Assembly: GCF_029946185.1 (NCBI RefSeq)
Contig: NZ_JAQSEA010000309.1
Coordinates: forward strand, 30,682 to 94,681
Source: Prosthecobacter sp.
GTDB lineage: Bacteria; Verrucomicrobiota; Verrucomicrobiia; Verrucomicrobiales; Verrucomicrobiaceae
DNA: 64,000 bases
Reading direction: 5' to 3'
The notes below the pieces were generated by a model. It saw only the letters and a program-made list of their open reading frames with translations, made no database searches and was not told the origin of the DNA. The position numbers were made by a program, and so were the translations under genes. The first letter of the stretch is position 1. Every line of letters starts with the position of its first letter. This document shows positions 23,660 through 32,555 of the stretch, one piece after another.

Positions 23660-24310
23660 TCATCCCTGCGATTCCATCTCCAGCCGACCTGCCACCATGC
23701 GCAGGTGCAGGGTTCCGAGCGCGGCGGCCTCGCTGCTGGAGTGGGTGACGTGCAAAACGGTCAGCGCATGCTCAGACTGCAAGCGCTGAAGCAAGGAAAC
23801 AGCCTCAGCCCGCATGCTTTCATCCAGCGCGGAGAGGGGTTCGTCGAGCAAGAGCAGCTTGGGCTGCGCCGCCAGAGCACGAGCGAGGGCCACGCGCTGC
23901 TTTTCGCCGCCGGAAAGCATGTCTGGCAGGCGATCCAGCAACGGGGCGATGCCAAACTGCTCGGCGAGACGGTTCACGCGTAGCTTAAGTTCCTCAGGGG
24001 CCATTCCGCGCAGTTTTGGGGCGAAACCGATCTGCTCCCGCACTCGCAATCCCGGGAACAGCGCCAGATCCTGAGGCACGTAGCCGACGCCGCGCTCACG
24101 CGGTTCCAGATCGGTCACGTCCACGCCATCCAGCAGCACGCGCCCGGAGGTCGGCTTGCGCAGGCCGCAGAGGATTTCCAGCAGAGTGGTTTTGCCGCAG
24201 CCGGTCGATCCCATCAGCACCGCATAGGTGTTGGCGGGAATTGCCACGGTCACGTTCTCCAAGATGGTGCGGCCAGAAACTTTCCAAGTGAGTTGTTCGA
24301 GCTGGATCAT
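23660..24310 (-). CDS. modC: Molybdate-type ABC transporter ATP-binding protein
   Basis: 216 residues with Walker A GSTGCGKT (34-41), Q-loop YVPQDLALFPGL, signature LSGGEKQRVALARAL, Walker B LLLLDEP and switch His HVTHSSSEA. The short length and the RERGVGYVPQDLALFP segment fit ModC-like and related oxyanion importers, but the C-terminal TOBE (molybdate-binding) domain of full ModC is absent. The ATG at 24310 overlaps the permease stop by four bases. No substrate-binding protein gene is adjacent, so molybdate, tungstate or another oxyanion remains possible. Confidence 0.75.
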   Translation of the reverse strand: MIQLEQLTWKVSGRTILENVTVAIPANTYAVLMGSTGCGKTTLLEILCGLRKPTSGRVLLDGVDVTDLEPRERGVGYVPQDLALFPGLRVREQIGFAPKLRGMAPEELKLRVNRLAEQFGIAPLLDRLPDMLSGGEKQRVALARALAAQPKLLLLDEPLSALDESMRAEAVSLLQRLQSEHALTVLHVTHSSSEAAALGTLHLRMVAGRLEMESQG

Positions 24311-25089
24311 ACTTTTTCCCCCGTGGCACGCACCGCCACCAGCACCAGCACGGCCAGCAGCACCATGAACAAACTTACCGCCACGGCGGCTTCGAGATTT
24401 CCCACGCTGAGTTCCAGCCAGACCGTCGTCGGCAGCACCTCCGTCTTCATGCGTGTGGCACCAGCAAAGACGAGGATCGGCCCGAATTCCCCCAGACTGC
24501 GAGCCCAGGCGATGCAAAACGCCGCCACCATGCCCCGCCGTGCCGCCGGCAGCGCCACATGCCACAGTGCCTGGAATCGTGTGCAGCCCAGGGTCAGAGC
24601 CACGTCTTCAGGACGCGCCGAAAGATGCTGAAATGTGCCGCGCATGGTGCGGATGGCGAAAGCCGCGGCCACGACGAATTGCGCGAGCACCACGCCACTG
24701 ACTTGATAGGTGAAGGGAATCGCCATCTCGATCACCTTGCCGATCTTCGTCTGGAAAAAGATCAGCAGGCACAGTCCGACCACCAGGGGTGGCAGGATGA
24801 TGGGAATATCCAGCGCAGCATCCAGCCACGACTTGCCGCGAAACTCCAGCCGTGTCATCAAATACCCCACCGGCACCGCCAGCAGCAGCGCAAAGCCCGC
24901 CGCGAGCGAGCAGGTCACCAAGCTCAAGAAAGTCGCATGCCGGATCTCCGGCGACCGCAGCACCTGCAGCCAGGAGTCTGTCGTGCTGTACATCGCTGTG
25001 GCTCCGAGCAGCAGCGCCCAGAAGACCAAATAAACCGCCGTGATCAACGCCAGAACCAGCCAGCAGAGATTGGAACGGTTCAGGCGCAT
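24307..25089 (-). CDS. modB: Molybdate-type ABC transporter permease
   Basis: 260 residues with about six membrane helices and the permease EAA loop (EDVALTLGCTRFQALWHVAL then PAARRGMVAA), followed by the ModB-like motif ARSLGEFGPILVFAGAT. This tail is characteristic of molybdate, sulfate and tungstate permeases. It starts six bases after obg and is coupled to the ATPase gene. The binding protein ModA is not in the window. Confidence 0.82.
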   Translation of the reverse strand: MRLNRSNLCWLVLALITAVYLVFWALLLGATAMYSTTDSWLQVLRSPEIRHATFLSLVTCSLAAGFALLLAVPVGYLMTRLEFRGKSWLDAALDIPIILPPLVVGLCLLIFFQTKIGKVIEMAIPFTYQVSGVVLAQFVVAAAFAIRTMRGTFQHLSARPEDVALTLGCTRFQALWHVALPAARRGMVAAFCIAWARSLGEFGPILVFAGATRMKTEVLPTTVWLELSVGNLEAAVAVSLFMVLLAVLVLVAVRATGEKV

Positions 25090-25095
25090 GACAGA

Positions 25096-26133
25096 TCACC
25101 AATCCACGTCCAGCCCGATTTTCTCGTCGAGCCACTTGCGGAGCTTGTCGAGGCCTTCGCCGGTTTCGGCGGAGACGGGGTGGACTTTGATGCGTTTGAA
25201 GCGCTCCTTGAAGTGAACAAGGTTTTCCTGGCTTTCAGGCAAATCAATCTTGTTGGCGATGATGCACCAAGGGCGCTTGGCCAGTTCTTCCGAGTAGAGT
25301 GAGACCTCTTTGCGCACGATTTCGAGATCCGAGACAGGATCACGGCCTTCGGTGCCTGCGGTATCGACGACGAAGAGCAGCACACGGCAGCGCATGATGT
25401 GGCGCAGGAAATCATGGCCCAGGCCGATGTTTTCGTGCGCGCCTTCGATGAGGCCGGGAATGTCCGCCAAAGTGCCGCGGCGATTGGGACCGAACTCGAT
25501 GACGCCGACCATCGGCTGCAGCGTGGTGAAAGGATAATTGGCGATCTTGGGCTTCGCAGCGCTGAGTTTGGAGAGCAGCGTGGATTTGCCTGCATTCGGC
25601 GCGCCGACGAATCCGGCATCAGCGATGGAGCGCATCTCAAAGTGAAATTCGCCTTCTTCGCCGGGGGTGCCGGGAACGAATTCACGCGGGGCCTGGTGCG
25701 TGGAGGTTTTGAAATGCACGTTCCCCTTCCCGCCTTTGCCGCCTTTGCAGAGCACGTAGGTGGAATTGGTCTCGGTCAGGTCGGCCACGGGCTCGTAGCG
25801 TGTGACAAGTTCGTCGGTTTCGTTGTCGTATTCCTGAATGACGCGGCTGATCAGCGTGCCCGGGGGGACTTTATAGACCACGTCTTTGCCACTGCGGCCG
25901 GTACATTGTGTGGCACCGCCTTTGGCACCGTCTTCAGCGAGGAGGCGGTTGTTGAAGACGTAATTGCGCAGGCTGTCCGTGCTGGGATCGACCAGCAGGA
26001 TGAGACTGCCGCCATTCCCGCCATCGCCGCCATCAGGGCCGCCTTTGGGACGAAATTTTCCGCGGTGGAAGTGGGCACTGCCGTCGCCGCCTTTTCCGGC
26101 GCGGGCTTGGACTTTGATTTGATCGACAAACAT
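25096..26133 (-). CDS. obg: GTPase Obg/CgtA
   Basis: 345 residues. The Gly-rich Obg fold (residues 1-160: VQARAGKGGDGSAHFHRGKF, GGPDGGDGGNGGS, KGGKGGKGN) is followed by the G domain with G1 GAPNAGKS (177-184), the switch region IANYPFTTLQP, DIPGLIEGAHENIGLGHDFL and IANKID. The optional C-terminal OCT domain is missing, as in many bacteria. It is an essential ribosome-assembly GTPase of the cytoplasm. It usually follows rplU-rpmA, but here it leads the mod genes. Confidence 0.95.
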   Translation of the reverse strand: MFVDQIKVQARAGKGGDGSAHFHRGKFRPKGGPDGGDGGNGGSLILLVDPSTDSLRNYVFNNRLLAEDGAKGGATQCTGRSGKDVVYKVPPGTLISRVIQEYDNETDELVTRYEPVADLTETNSTYVLCKGGKGGKGNVHFKTSTHQAPREFVPGTPGEEGEFHFEMRSIADAGFVGAPNAGKSTLLSKLSAAKPKIANYPFTTLQPMVGVIEFGPNRRGTLADIPGLIEGAHENIGLGHDFLRHIMRCRVLLFVVDTAGTEGRDPVSDLEIVRKEVSLYSEELAKRPWCIIANKIDLPESQENLVHFKERFKRIKVHPVSAETGEGLDKLRKWLDEKIGLDVDW

Positions 26134-26191
26134 GGGATTGTTCAGTTAGCCGGTGTTGGGCGTGGGAGCAAGGGCCAGCTTATGGGTGCAG

Positions 26192-28009
26192 CTACTGGGC
26201 TGCGGCCTCCTTGTCCCCGCCTGCCACCTTGGTTACAGAGGGGTAAAACAGCTGCATGGCGCGCCGGATATGCGGGCTTTTCAGGCTAGCCGCATAAATG
26301 GCGTCCGGTATTTTTCGGTGTTTGGCAAACAAATGGTAGGCGCTGAGGGCCTCAAACCCGGCATTTAGCGATCCCTCCATCGGCAAGTAGCTACGGCCAT
26401 CGACATTGAGATTTTCGACCATGCCCCACGGCGGAAAGTAGCTGGCCTTCTCCATGCGCTCCAGCAGGTCATAGGTCTCATTCGTCTGAGGGTGCAGCGG
26501 CGAGGACATCAGAATGTAATGCGGGTGGATGAGCTTTTGGTCCGGCAAATCGACGCCCCCCACGTAGTAGCCGTTGCCCGCCTGATTTTCGCCCGCCGAT
26601 AGCCCGTAGATGCCGTTGCGTGCCGCATTCGACTGCGGCCAACGCTTTGGAATGTAGGCACGCTGCGCCCCCAGCATGGCACGGCGCACACTGAGCCAGC
26701 GCACGCCGTCATGCGCGTCTGGCACGTCGCTGTCGAAGTCGGGATGAAACAAACTTTGCAGCTCGGTGATGAAGCCGGTGCCCTGCCAGGCCTTGCCTGG
26801 AGTGCGCATGGGGGGCGGGCGGTGGGTGGGGTCGGCGATGCCTTCCGTGAGCATGACCAAGGCCGTCTCACCACCCCAATCCTGCCAGCCATGCGGCAGG
26901 AGCGTGACGCCGTCTTCACCAAGGCCATGGGAAATCACTCCATCCGGCAGATGCAGAAGATTGAATTCGATCCCCTGCATTTGCAGCACCAAGTCAGCCG
27001 CCACTTCGGGCACATCCAGCATGATCGCTGCCAGCAGCATGGACTGGGCATAGATCGCCGTGTCCACAGTGCTGAATTCGGTGCCGGGGTGAATGTGGTA
27101 GTTGTTTTCATGCTTGTGCACAAAATGCGGCAGCAGGCCGTGACCCGTTTTGAGCTTCTTGATCGCCTCATGCGTGCGGGTGAGCACCCAGCGTGCGTAA
27201 TCAGCCTTCACGACCCCCAGCGACTCCTGCGCCGCCGCCGCCGAAGCCAGCACATACATGCCTGTGGCGGAAACGGACTCAAACGCCCCCTCCTCAATGT
27301 GAGCGCGGTCACGTACAAAACCGGTCTCGATGGAGTAACTGCGCGCGATCTTTGCGTAGGAGGCTAGAAAAGCATAGGTGTCCCAGGGCATCTGAGGCAT
27401 CTCGATGCCGAGAAACAGGCCTGACACTTTCACTTCAGCACCAGGCTCAGCCGTCCACACGATGGTTTTTCCGTCACGCACCGCCTCAGGAGCCACCGGA
27501 TAAACAAACATGCGGTATTGCGGCTCATTCACCTCGATCAACTGCGTCCAGCGCAGTTCGTCGGTGGGAGATTTAATCTCCAATTTGATCCTGCCAAGCC
27601 CGGCAGCCTTGAGCATCACCGCCGTGACACGCGGCTGGTATCCGACAGTGACCGGCTCGGGATAGGCATGCGCAAAATCCATCACGCGGTCCGCATTCCG
27701 CGCCTGCCCGGCCAGGCTGTGCCACATGCCCGCCCATGCCTCAGGCTGCTGGCCGAGATGCACCACGATTTCGTCCGTGAGCCATTCTATCTCGTGCTCC
27801 GCCGCCCCATGAAAGCCGAAGTCCGTGCCGATGTGAGTATAAGAAGTGAATGAATTCAGCCGCTTCGTTCCAGCGAGCACCTGCTGCCCGTCTTCACGAT
27901 GAATGAAATACTCCTGCACTGGCTGCCACACACGACGTGCGGCAGGCTGAGCCATCAGCTGCGTGCCAAGCATCACAGCGACGGCTCCTATGGTTGAAAG
28001 GAGATGCAT
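26192..28009 (-). CDS. Secreted glycoamylase-like (alpha/alpha)6 protein
   Basis: 605 residues with signal peptide MHLLSTIGAVAVMLGTQLMA. A beta-sandwich-like part (to about residue 215) precedes a helical-barrel part with GTDFGFHGAAEHEIEW, HPGTEFSTVDTAIYAQ, GIYGLSAGENQAGNGYY and PPWGMVENLNVDGRSYLPMEGSLNAGFEAL. The last segments recall the glycoamylase-like domain (PF10091), found in several beta-glucan-acting glycoside hydrolase families. Catalytic acids cannot be assigned with confidence. It lies between obg and citrate synthase on the same strand but is probably an independent periplasmic enzyme. Confidence 0.55.
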   Translation of the reverse strand: MHLLSTIGAVAVMLGTQLMAQPAARRVWQPVQEYFIHREDGQQVLAGTKRLNSFTSYTHIGTDFGFHGAAEHEIEWLTDEIVVHLGQQPEAWAGMWHSLAGQARNADRVMDFAHAYPEPVTVGYQPRVTAVMLKAAGLGRIKLEIKSPTDELRWTQLIEVNEPQYRMFVYPVAPEAVRDGKTIVWTAEPGAEVKVSGLFLGIEMPQMPWDTYAFLASYAKIARSYSIETGFVRDRAHIEEGAFESVSATGMYVLASAAAAQESLGVVKADYARWVLTRTHEAIKKLKTGHGLLPHFVHKHENNYHIHPGTEFSTVDTAIYAQSMLLAAIMLDVPEVAADLVLQMQGIEFNLLHLPDGVISHGLGEDGVTLLPHGWQDWGGETALVMLTEGIADPTHRPPPMRTPGKAWQGTGFITELQSLFHPDFDSDVPDAHDGVRWLSVRRAMLGAQRAYIPKRWPQSNAARNGIYGLSAGENQAGNGYYVGGVDLPDQKLIHPHYILMSSPLHPQTNETYDLLERMEKASYFPPWGMVENLNVDGRSYLPMEGSLNAGFEALSAYHLFAKHRKIPDAIYAASLKSPHIRRAMQLFYPSVTKVAGGDKEAAAQ

Positions 28010-28083
28010 GAAGCATTTACGTTAGTGGCAAACCTTTGGATTTACCACCTTTGCAGCCTGCAAATTTAATCCTCCCACTTCAA

Positions 28084-29205
28084 TCAGCGCTCGTCGATCG
28101 GCACCACCTTCTGGCCATACGGCCTGCCGACGTAGGCGCTGAGCGGGCGGAAGAGGCGGTTTTCGCTCCACTGCTCCAGCACATGGGCGGTCCAGCCGCT
28201 CATGCGGGCGATGGCGAAGATCGGTGTGAAGAGATCCGTTGGAATGCCCAGGCTGTAGTAAACGGTGGCACTGTAGAAATCGACGTTGGCATTGAGGCCC
28301 TTCTGCTCGCGCATGATCTCGGCGATGCGCTCGGACATCTGGATCCACTTGGATTCGCCAAGCTGGCTGGTGAGCTGGATGGCCATCTCACGCAGGTGCG
28401 GAGCGCGGGGATCGAGAACCTTGTACACGCGGTGGCCGATGCCCATGATTTTCTTCTTCTGTGCGAGGGCGTCGGCGACCCAGGCGTCCACCTTGTCAGG
28501 GGAGCCGATTTCTTCGAGCATGTGGATCACGCCTTCATTGGCACCGCCGTGCAGGGGGCCTTTGAGCGCTCCGATGGCGGCGCTGATGGCCGAAAACATG
28601 TCGCTCAGCGTCGAAGCCACGACACGGGCGGTGAAGGTGGAGGCATTGAAACCGTGCTCGGCATGCAGGATGTAGGCGATGTCGAGGGTCTTTTCAGCTT
28701 CCTTGCTCGGCACTTCGCCGTTCATCAGATAGAGGAAGTGGGCGGCTTCGCTGAGGTCCTTGCGCACGGGCGGCAGTTCGAGCCCGTGACGTGCACGGTG
28801 GAAGTAGGCTGCAATCACGCCGATCTGTGAAGTGAGGCGGATGGCGTTGGCCATATTTTCGCTGACCTCGAGGTCGTAACGGCTCAAATCATAACACCCG
28901 AGCATGGAGACAGCCGTGCGCATGATGTCGATGGGCTTGGCGGTCTTTGGGGCGGCTTTGAGGAAGTCGATGACACCTTGGGGCAGCTCACGCTCGGCAC
29001 GCAGCGCCGTAGTCAGCTTGTTGAGCTCGGTGCGATTGGGGAGTTTGTTGTAGTAAAGAAGGTAAACAACCTCTTCATAGCTGACTTTGACGAGCTCATT
29101 GATGTCGTAACCACAATAAAACAAGATGCCTTCCGCACCGTTCACCTCCCCGAGACGGGTTTCAGCAGCAACGATTCCTTCGAGACCTTTGGATACTACA
29201 GACAT
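28084..29205 (-). CDS. gltA: Citrate synthase
   Basis: 373 residues of the short, type I-like citrate synthase group. Visible active-site elements are HAEHGFNASTFTARV (about 181-195), the catalytic His in GPLHGGANE (H219), the His in GIGHRVYKVLDPRAP (H258) and the Asp in NVDFYSATVYYSLG (D309). It condenses acetyl-CoA and oxaloacetate at entry to the TCA cycle. Some proteins of this size prefer propionyl-CoA (2-methylcitrate synthase), but no prp genes are near. The gene diverges from a tyrosine phosphatase gene, with about 170 bases between. Confidence 0.92.
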   Translation of the reverse strand: MSVVSKGLEGIVAAETRLGEVNGAEGILFYCGYDINELVKVSYEEVVYLLYYNKLPNRTELNKLTTALRAERELPQGVIDFLKAAPKTAKPIDIMRTAVSMLGCYDLSRYDLEVSENMANAIRLTSQIGVIAAYFHRARHGLELPPVRKDLSEAAHFLYLMNGEVPSKEAEKTLDIAYILHAEHGFNASTFTARVVASTLSDMFSAISAAIGALKGPLHGGANEGVIHMLEEIGSPDKVDAWVADALAQKKKIMGIGHRVYKVLDPRAPHLREMAIQLTSQLGESKWIQMSERIAEIMREQKGLNANVDFYSATVYYSLGIPTDLFTPIFAIARMSGWTAHVLEQWSENRLFRPLSAYVGRPYGQKVVPIDER

Positions 29206-29375
29206 GGGCGTGGACGTGTGGGGTTTTGGTTTTGATAGCAGATAGCGTGCTCAAACTACGCCTCAACCAAAGACTCAATTACAGAGAAAGAAATCTTCCG
29301 AGAGGGGATGTCTGTCCCCCGCAGACAGGAGAGGGTTTTGTTTGTGAACAGGGCTTCACTGGTCTAGCAGCACCG

Positions 29376-29858
29376 ATGGCCACCCCTTATCGCCTCCTTT
29401 TTGTCTGCCTGGGCAACATCTGCCGTTCTCCTGCGGCAGAGGGCGTCATGAGATCGTTAGTTGAAACTAAAGGATTGACTGATCGAATCTCGATCCGCTC
29501 GGCTGGCACAGGTGGCTGGCACGCAGGGAAGCTGCCGGATCAAAGGATGCGCACAGCTGCGCAAAACCGAGGCCATGACCTCAGCAGCCGCGCCCGGCAA
29601 ATCACCGAAAACGATTTGCGGGACTACGATCTCGTCCTCGTCATGGACCAGCTAAATCTGCGCGACGTGCGGACCTATGACAGCGGCTCCCAGTTCGGCG
29701 CAAAAATCCGCCTGTTCTGCGAATTCTGCACCGAGCATCAGGAAAGCGAAGTGCCAGATCCCTACTACGGCGGCGAGCAGGGCTTCGAACTCGTGCTGGA
29801 TCTGCTCGAAGATGGCTGCCGCGGGGTGCTGGCGCACATTTCCTCAACCCTCGCGTAA
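29376..29858 (+). CDS. Low-molecular-weight protein tyrosine phosphatase
   Basis: 160 residues with the active-site loop CLGNICRS (C11, R17), the conserved RSAGTGGWHAG segment and the general acid D128 in VPDPYYGG, all canonical for the LMW-PTP family. It is a cytoplasmic enzyme that removes phosphate from tyrosine or small phosphoesters. The ATG at 29376 directly precedes the catalytic strand; the in-frame sequence upstream to 29226 lies in the divergent promoter region and is unlikely to be coding. Its end overlaps the convergent flavoprotein gene by 15 bases. Confidence 0.9.
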   Translation: MATPYRLLFVCLGNICRSPAAEGVMRSLVETKGLTDRISIRSAGTGGWHAGKLPDQRMRTAAQNRGHDLSSRARQITENDLRDYDLVLVMDQLNLRDVRTYDSGSQFGAKIRLFCEFCTEHQESEVPDPYYGGEQGFELVLDLLEDGCRGVLAHISSTLA

Positions 29859-31445
29859 AATCGCCTCTGCCACCCGCATCCCGTCAGCGGCAGCGGAGAT
29901 GATGCCTCCGGCGTAGCCTGCGCCTTCACCGGCGGGGTAAAAATGCTTCACGCTGATGCATTCCATCGTCTGCACATCACGCGGGATCCGGGCGGGCGAG
30001 GAACTGCGCGTTTCGACGCCCGTGAGCACTGCGTCCTCCAAGGCAAAGCCTGGCAGGCTTTTGTCGATGCGTGGAATCGCCTCCTGAATCGTCTCAATCG
30101 TGTATTCGGGAAGCACCTCGCACAAATTCGACCACACCACTCCCGGCTCGTAGGATGGCAGGACCTTGCCCGGGCCGGTGGAAGCGCGCCCTGCGAGGAA
30201 ATCGCCCAGCAACTGCGCTGGCGCGTGATAGCTACTGCCACCGAGCACGAAGGCTTTCCGCTCAAGATTGCGCTGAAACTCGATGCCGCTCAGCACATCC
30301 CCCGCAGGCATGTCCTCTGGCCGCACATCCACCATGAAGCCGCTGTTGGCATTCGACTCTTCGCGGGCATAGCTGCTCATGCCGTTCGTCACCACCATGC
30401 CCGGCTCCGAAGTAGCCGCCACGACGAGCCCGCCGGGACACATGCAGAAACTGTAGGCCGCACGGCCCGTGCCGCAGTGTGCGACGAACTTATAGGGCGC
30501 TGACCCCAGTCGCTTATCCCCGGCCCATTTGCCGTACAGGCTGCGGTCGATCCGCTTCTGCGGGTGCTCAATGCGCACGCCAATGGAAAACGGTTTGGCC
30601 TCAAACGGCACGCCATGACGGTGAAGCATGTAAAACGTGTCGCGCGAGCTGTGCCCGATGCTGAAGATGAAACGCGACCCTTCAATCGTTTCACCATCCG
30701 CCAGTGTCACCGCACGCATCACGCCGTCTTCGATCACCACATCCGCCACGCGGGCACCAAAACGCACCTCGCCACCCAATGCGATGATCTCTTCACGCAC
30801 ATGCCGCACGACCTTGATGAGCCGGTCCGTGCCGATGTGCGGTCTGCTTTTGGTCAAAATGTCTTCGGGTGCCCCTGCGGCCACCATTTCACGCAGCAGC
30901 CATGGAATGCGGTGCTCACGATCACGGATCTGCGTGTAAAGCTTGCCGTCCGAAAAGGTACCGGCTCCGCCTTCACCAAACTGCACGTTTGATTCAGGAT
31001 TGAAATCCCAGCCGCGCCGCCAGAAGCCGGTCACATCCCGCGCACGATCCCCGGCAGCCTTGCCTCGCTCCAGCAGCAGTGGTTTCAAGCCCGCACGTGC
31101 CAGCACGAGGCCGCAAAACAAGCCACAGGGCCCGGTGCCGACGATCACCGGCCGCGATGACGCCGAACGCGCCACATTTTGCGCCACTTCTTGATAGGTC
31201 TCCTCAGGAGCCGGGACGATGCGGGGATTTTTGCCGATGCGCTTGAGCACACGCGCCTCGTCTTTCACTTCAACGAGGAGCGTGAAACTGAACTCCACAT
31301 GCCCGCGCCGCGCATCAATAGCCCGCTGTTTCACCTTGAGGCTGATCACGTCCTCATCGCGCGCGCCCAGCAGTTTCACCACCGCACGGCGCAGGTCATC
31401 ATCGTGATGATCGACGGGAAGGAGAATCTGGGAGAGTTGCAGCAT
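29844..31445 (-). CDS. FAD-dependent oxidoreductase (COG2509 type)
   Basis: 533 residues. An N-terminal ferredoxin-like part with RRGHVEFSFTLLVEVKDEAR leads into the FAD site VIVGTGPCGLFCGLVLARAG and LLLERGKAAGDRARDV, followed by the family signature GEGGAGTFSDGKLYTQIRD and a C-terminal GEGAGYAGGIISAAADG. This matches the uncharacterised FAD-dependent dehydrogenases of COG2509. The reaction is unknown. The ATG at 31445 is preferred over one 12 codons upstream, because MLQLSQILLPV starts the conserved domain. Confidence 0.85.
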   Translation of the reverse strand: MLQLSQILLPVDHHDDDLRRAVVKLLGARDEDVISLKVKQRAIDARRGHVEFSFTLLVEVKDEARVLKRIGKNPRIVPAPEETYQEVAQNVARSASSRPVIVGTGPCGLFCGLVLARAGLKPLLLERGKAAGDRARDVTGFWRRGWDFNPESNVQFGEGGAGTFSDGKLYTQIRDREHRIPWLLREMVAAGAPEDILTKSRPHIGTDRLIKVVRHVREEIIALGGEVRFGARVADVVIEDGVMRAVTLADGETIEGSRFIFSIGHSSRDTFYMLHRHGVPFEAKPFSIGVRIEHPQKRIDRSLYGKWAGDKRLGSAPYKFVAHCGTGRAAYSFCMCPGGLVVAATSEPGMVVTNGMSSYAREESNANSGFMVDVRPEDMPAGDVLSGIEFQRNLERKAFVLGGSSYHAPAQLLGDFLAGRASTGPGKVLPSYEPGVVWSNLCEVLPEYTIETIQEAIPRIDKSLPGFALEDAVLTGVETRSSSPARIPRDVQTMECISVKHFYPAGEGAGYAGGIISAAADGMRVAEAILREG

Positions 31446-31499
31446 GGGGGGCGGGATTTGGCAGCTGTGCCAATAGCCCACGTCAAAGCCATATCAACC

Positions 31500-32456
31500 C
31501 TACTTCGTTTTCGCTGCCTTCTCCAGAGGCGGGGAATACCAGCCGAAGACCTTGTCGCCGTTGAACAGCTTGTGATGTTCAGGCGTCATGCCGCCGTAAT
31601 CGGCGATGACTCCGGCCTGCTCCACGGTGCCAACCCGAAGATTGGCATACACGTCGCCCTCATCGTAGAGAACATGCAGCGGATCGCGGCTGTTCAACTG
31701 CACGCCTTTGACCGGTTTGACGACAGTGAATCTCCACGTGGTGTTGATGTGCTGGATGGAGCCCAGCTCCTGATAAGTCAGCGCCTTCGGCACCTTGCTA
31801 AGATCATACTGCGCCACGTTGTTGGCACGCCATGGATCGTAGGCCGGGCTGCCCGGATTGGCGTAATCGCCATTCCACCATGCCTGATACGGTGTATTAT
31901 CAGGCTGCGCCGCACGGATCGCCGCAGGAGATTGAGTGACCGGGAAATTGTGGCGCACCGGCAACGGATCAACACGATCCACGATCTTGCCCACGAGCGC
32001 GAACACATCACTCACCCGGCCATAGGTGAAGAACTGGTGGGAATCCATCAGCTCCGAAGTCGAAACGCGCGTCTTCTTGACCGTCAGACGATGCTGATTG
32101 CCATCGGAAAACAAATTGAAGCTCAGCAGGTAGTCGATGTCCTTGTCGAGCGCCGGAGGCCTGCCCTGCGCATCCTTGGGTACCTCCAGAGTCTGAGTCC
32201 CGGTCGTGGTTTCCTGGGTGGTCAGATTAAACACGCGCATCTGACCGCGACGCAGCAGGTTGGTGCTGAGACTGTCCGCCAGCGCTCGGCCCAGATCTGG
32301 ACGCCGGGTGCCATCCACCGTTACATCCTCGGCATAGATCGCGACTTTGGGGCGTTCCGCGCTTTTCACATTCCAGTCGCCATCGGCGTGGATTTTGGCG
32401 GTGATGACCGTGCTCAGAAGAGCCGCCGTGACAAAGGTGAGTCGGTGCTTATACAT
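31500..32456 (-). CDS. Secreted hypothetical protein
   Basis: 318 residues with a signal peptide (MYKHRLTFVTAALLSTVITA). Residues 35-115 (PKVAIYAEDVTVDGTRRPDL, then LADSLSTNLLRRGQMRVFNL) look like the first strand-helix-strand unit of CsgG/FlgO-like proteins, but I cannot confirm that. The rest shows no family motif; VFGWYSPPLEKAAKTK ends it. It is downstream of the serS-protease pair on the same strand, with 99 bases between. Confidence 0.6.
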   Translation of the reverse strand: MYKHRLTFVTAALLSTVITAKIHADGDWNVKSAERPKVAIYAEDVTVDGTRRPDLGRALADSLSTNLLRRGQMRVFNLTTQETTTGTQTLEVPKDAQGRPPALDKDIDYLLSFNLFSDGNQHRLTVKKTRVSTSELMDSHQFFTYGRVSDVFALVGKIVDRVDPLPVRHNFPVTQSPAAIRAAQPDNTPYQAWWNGDYANPGSPAYDPWRANNVAQYDLSKVPKALTYQELGSIQHINTTWRFTVVKPVKGVQLNSRDPLHVLYDEGDVYANLRVGTVEQAGVIADYGGMTPEHHKLFNGDKVFGWYSPPLEKAAKTK

Positions 32457-32555
32457 GGCCTGTTGGAGTTCAGGCGATGTTAAAGGTTCAAAAATCGCTT
32501 GGGAAGCGAAATCTCACCCCCTCAGAGCTGGGGGAGGGGCCAGTTCACCAAGGCC

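Noticed and set aside
24311..24565. Upstream open extension of the modC frame
   Set aside because: It lies in a second frame over the permease gene and gives Gly/Ala/Arg-rich sequence; the ATGA overlap at 24307-24310 fixes the start.
29309..29327. TGTCTG-N7-CAGACA hairpin before the tyrosine phosphatase gene
   Set aside because: Only six base pairs, without a T-run and seen once; not enough to call a terminator or an operator.
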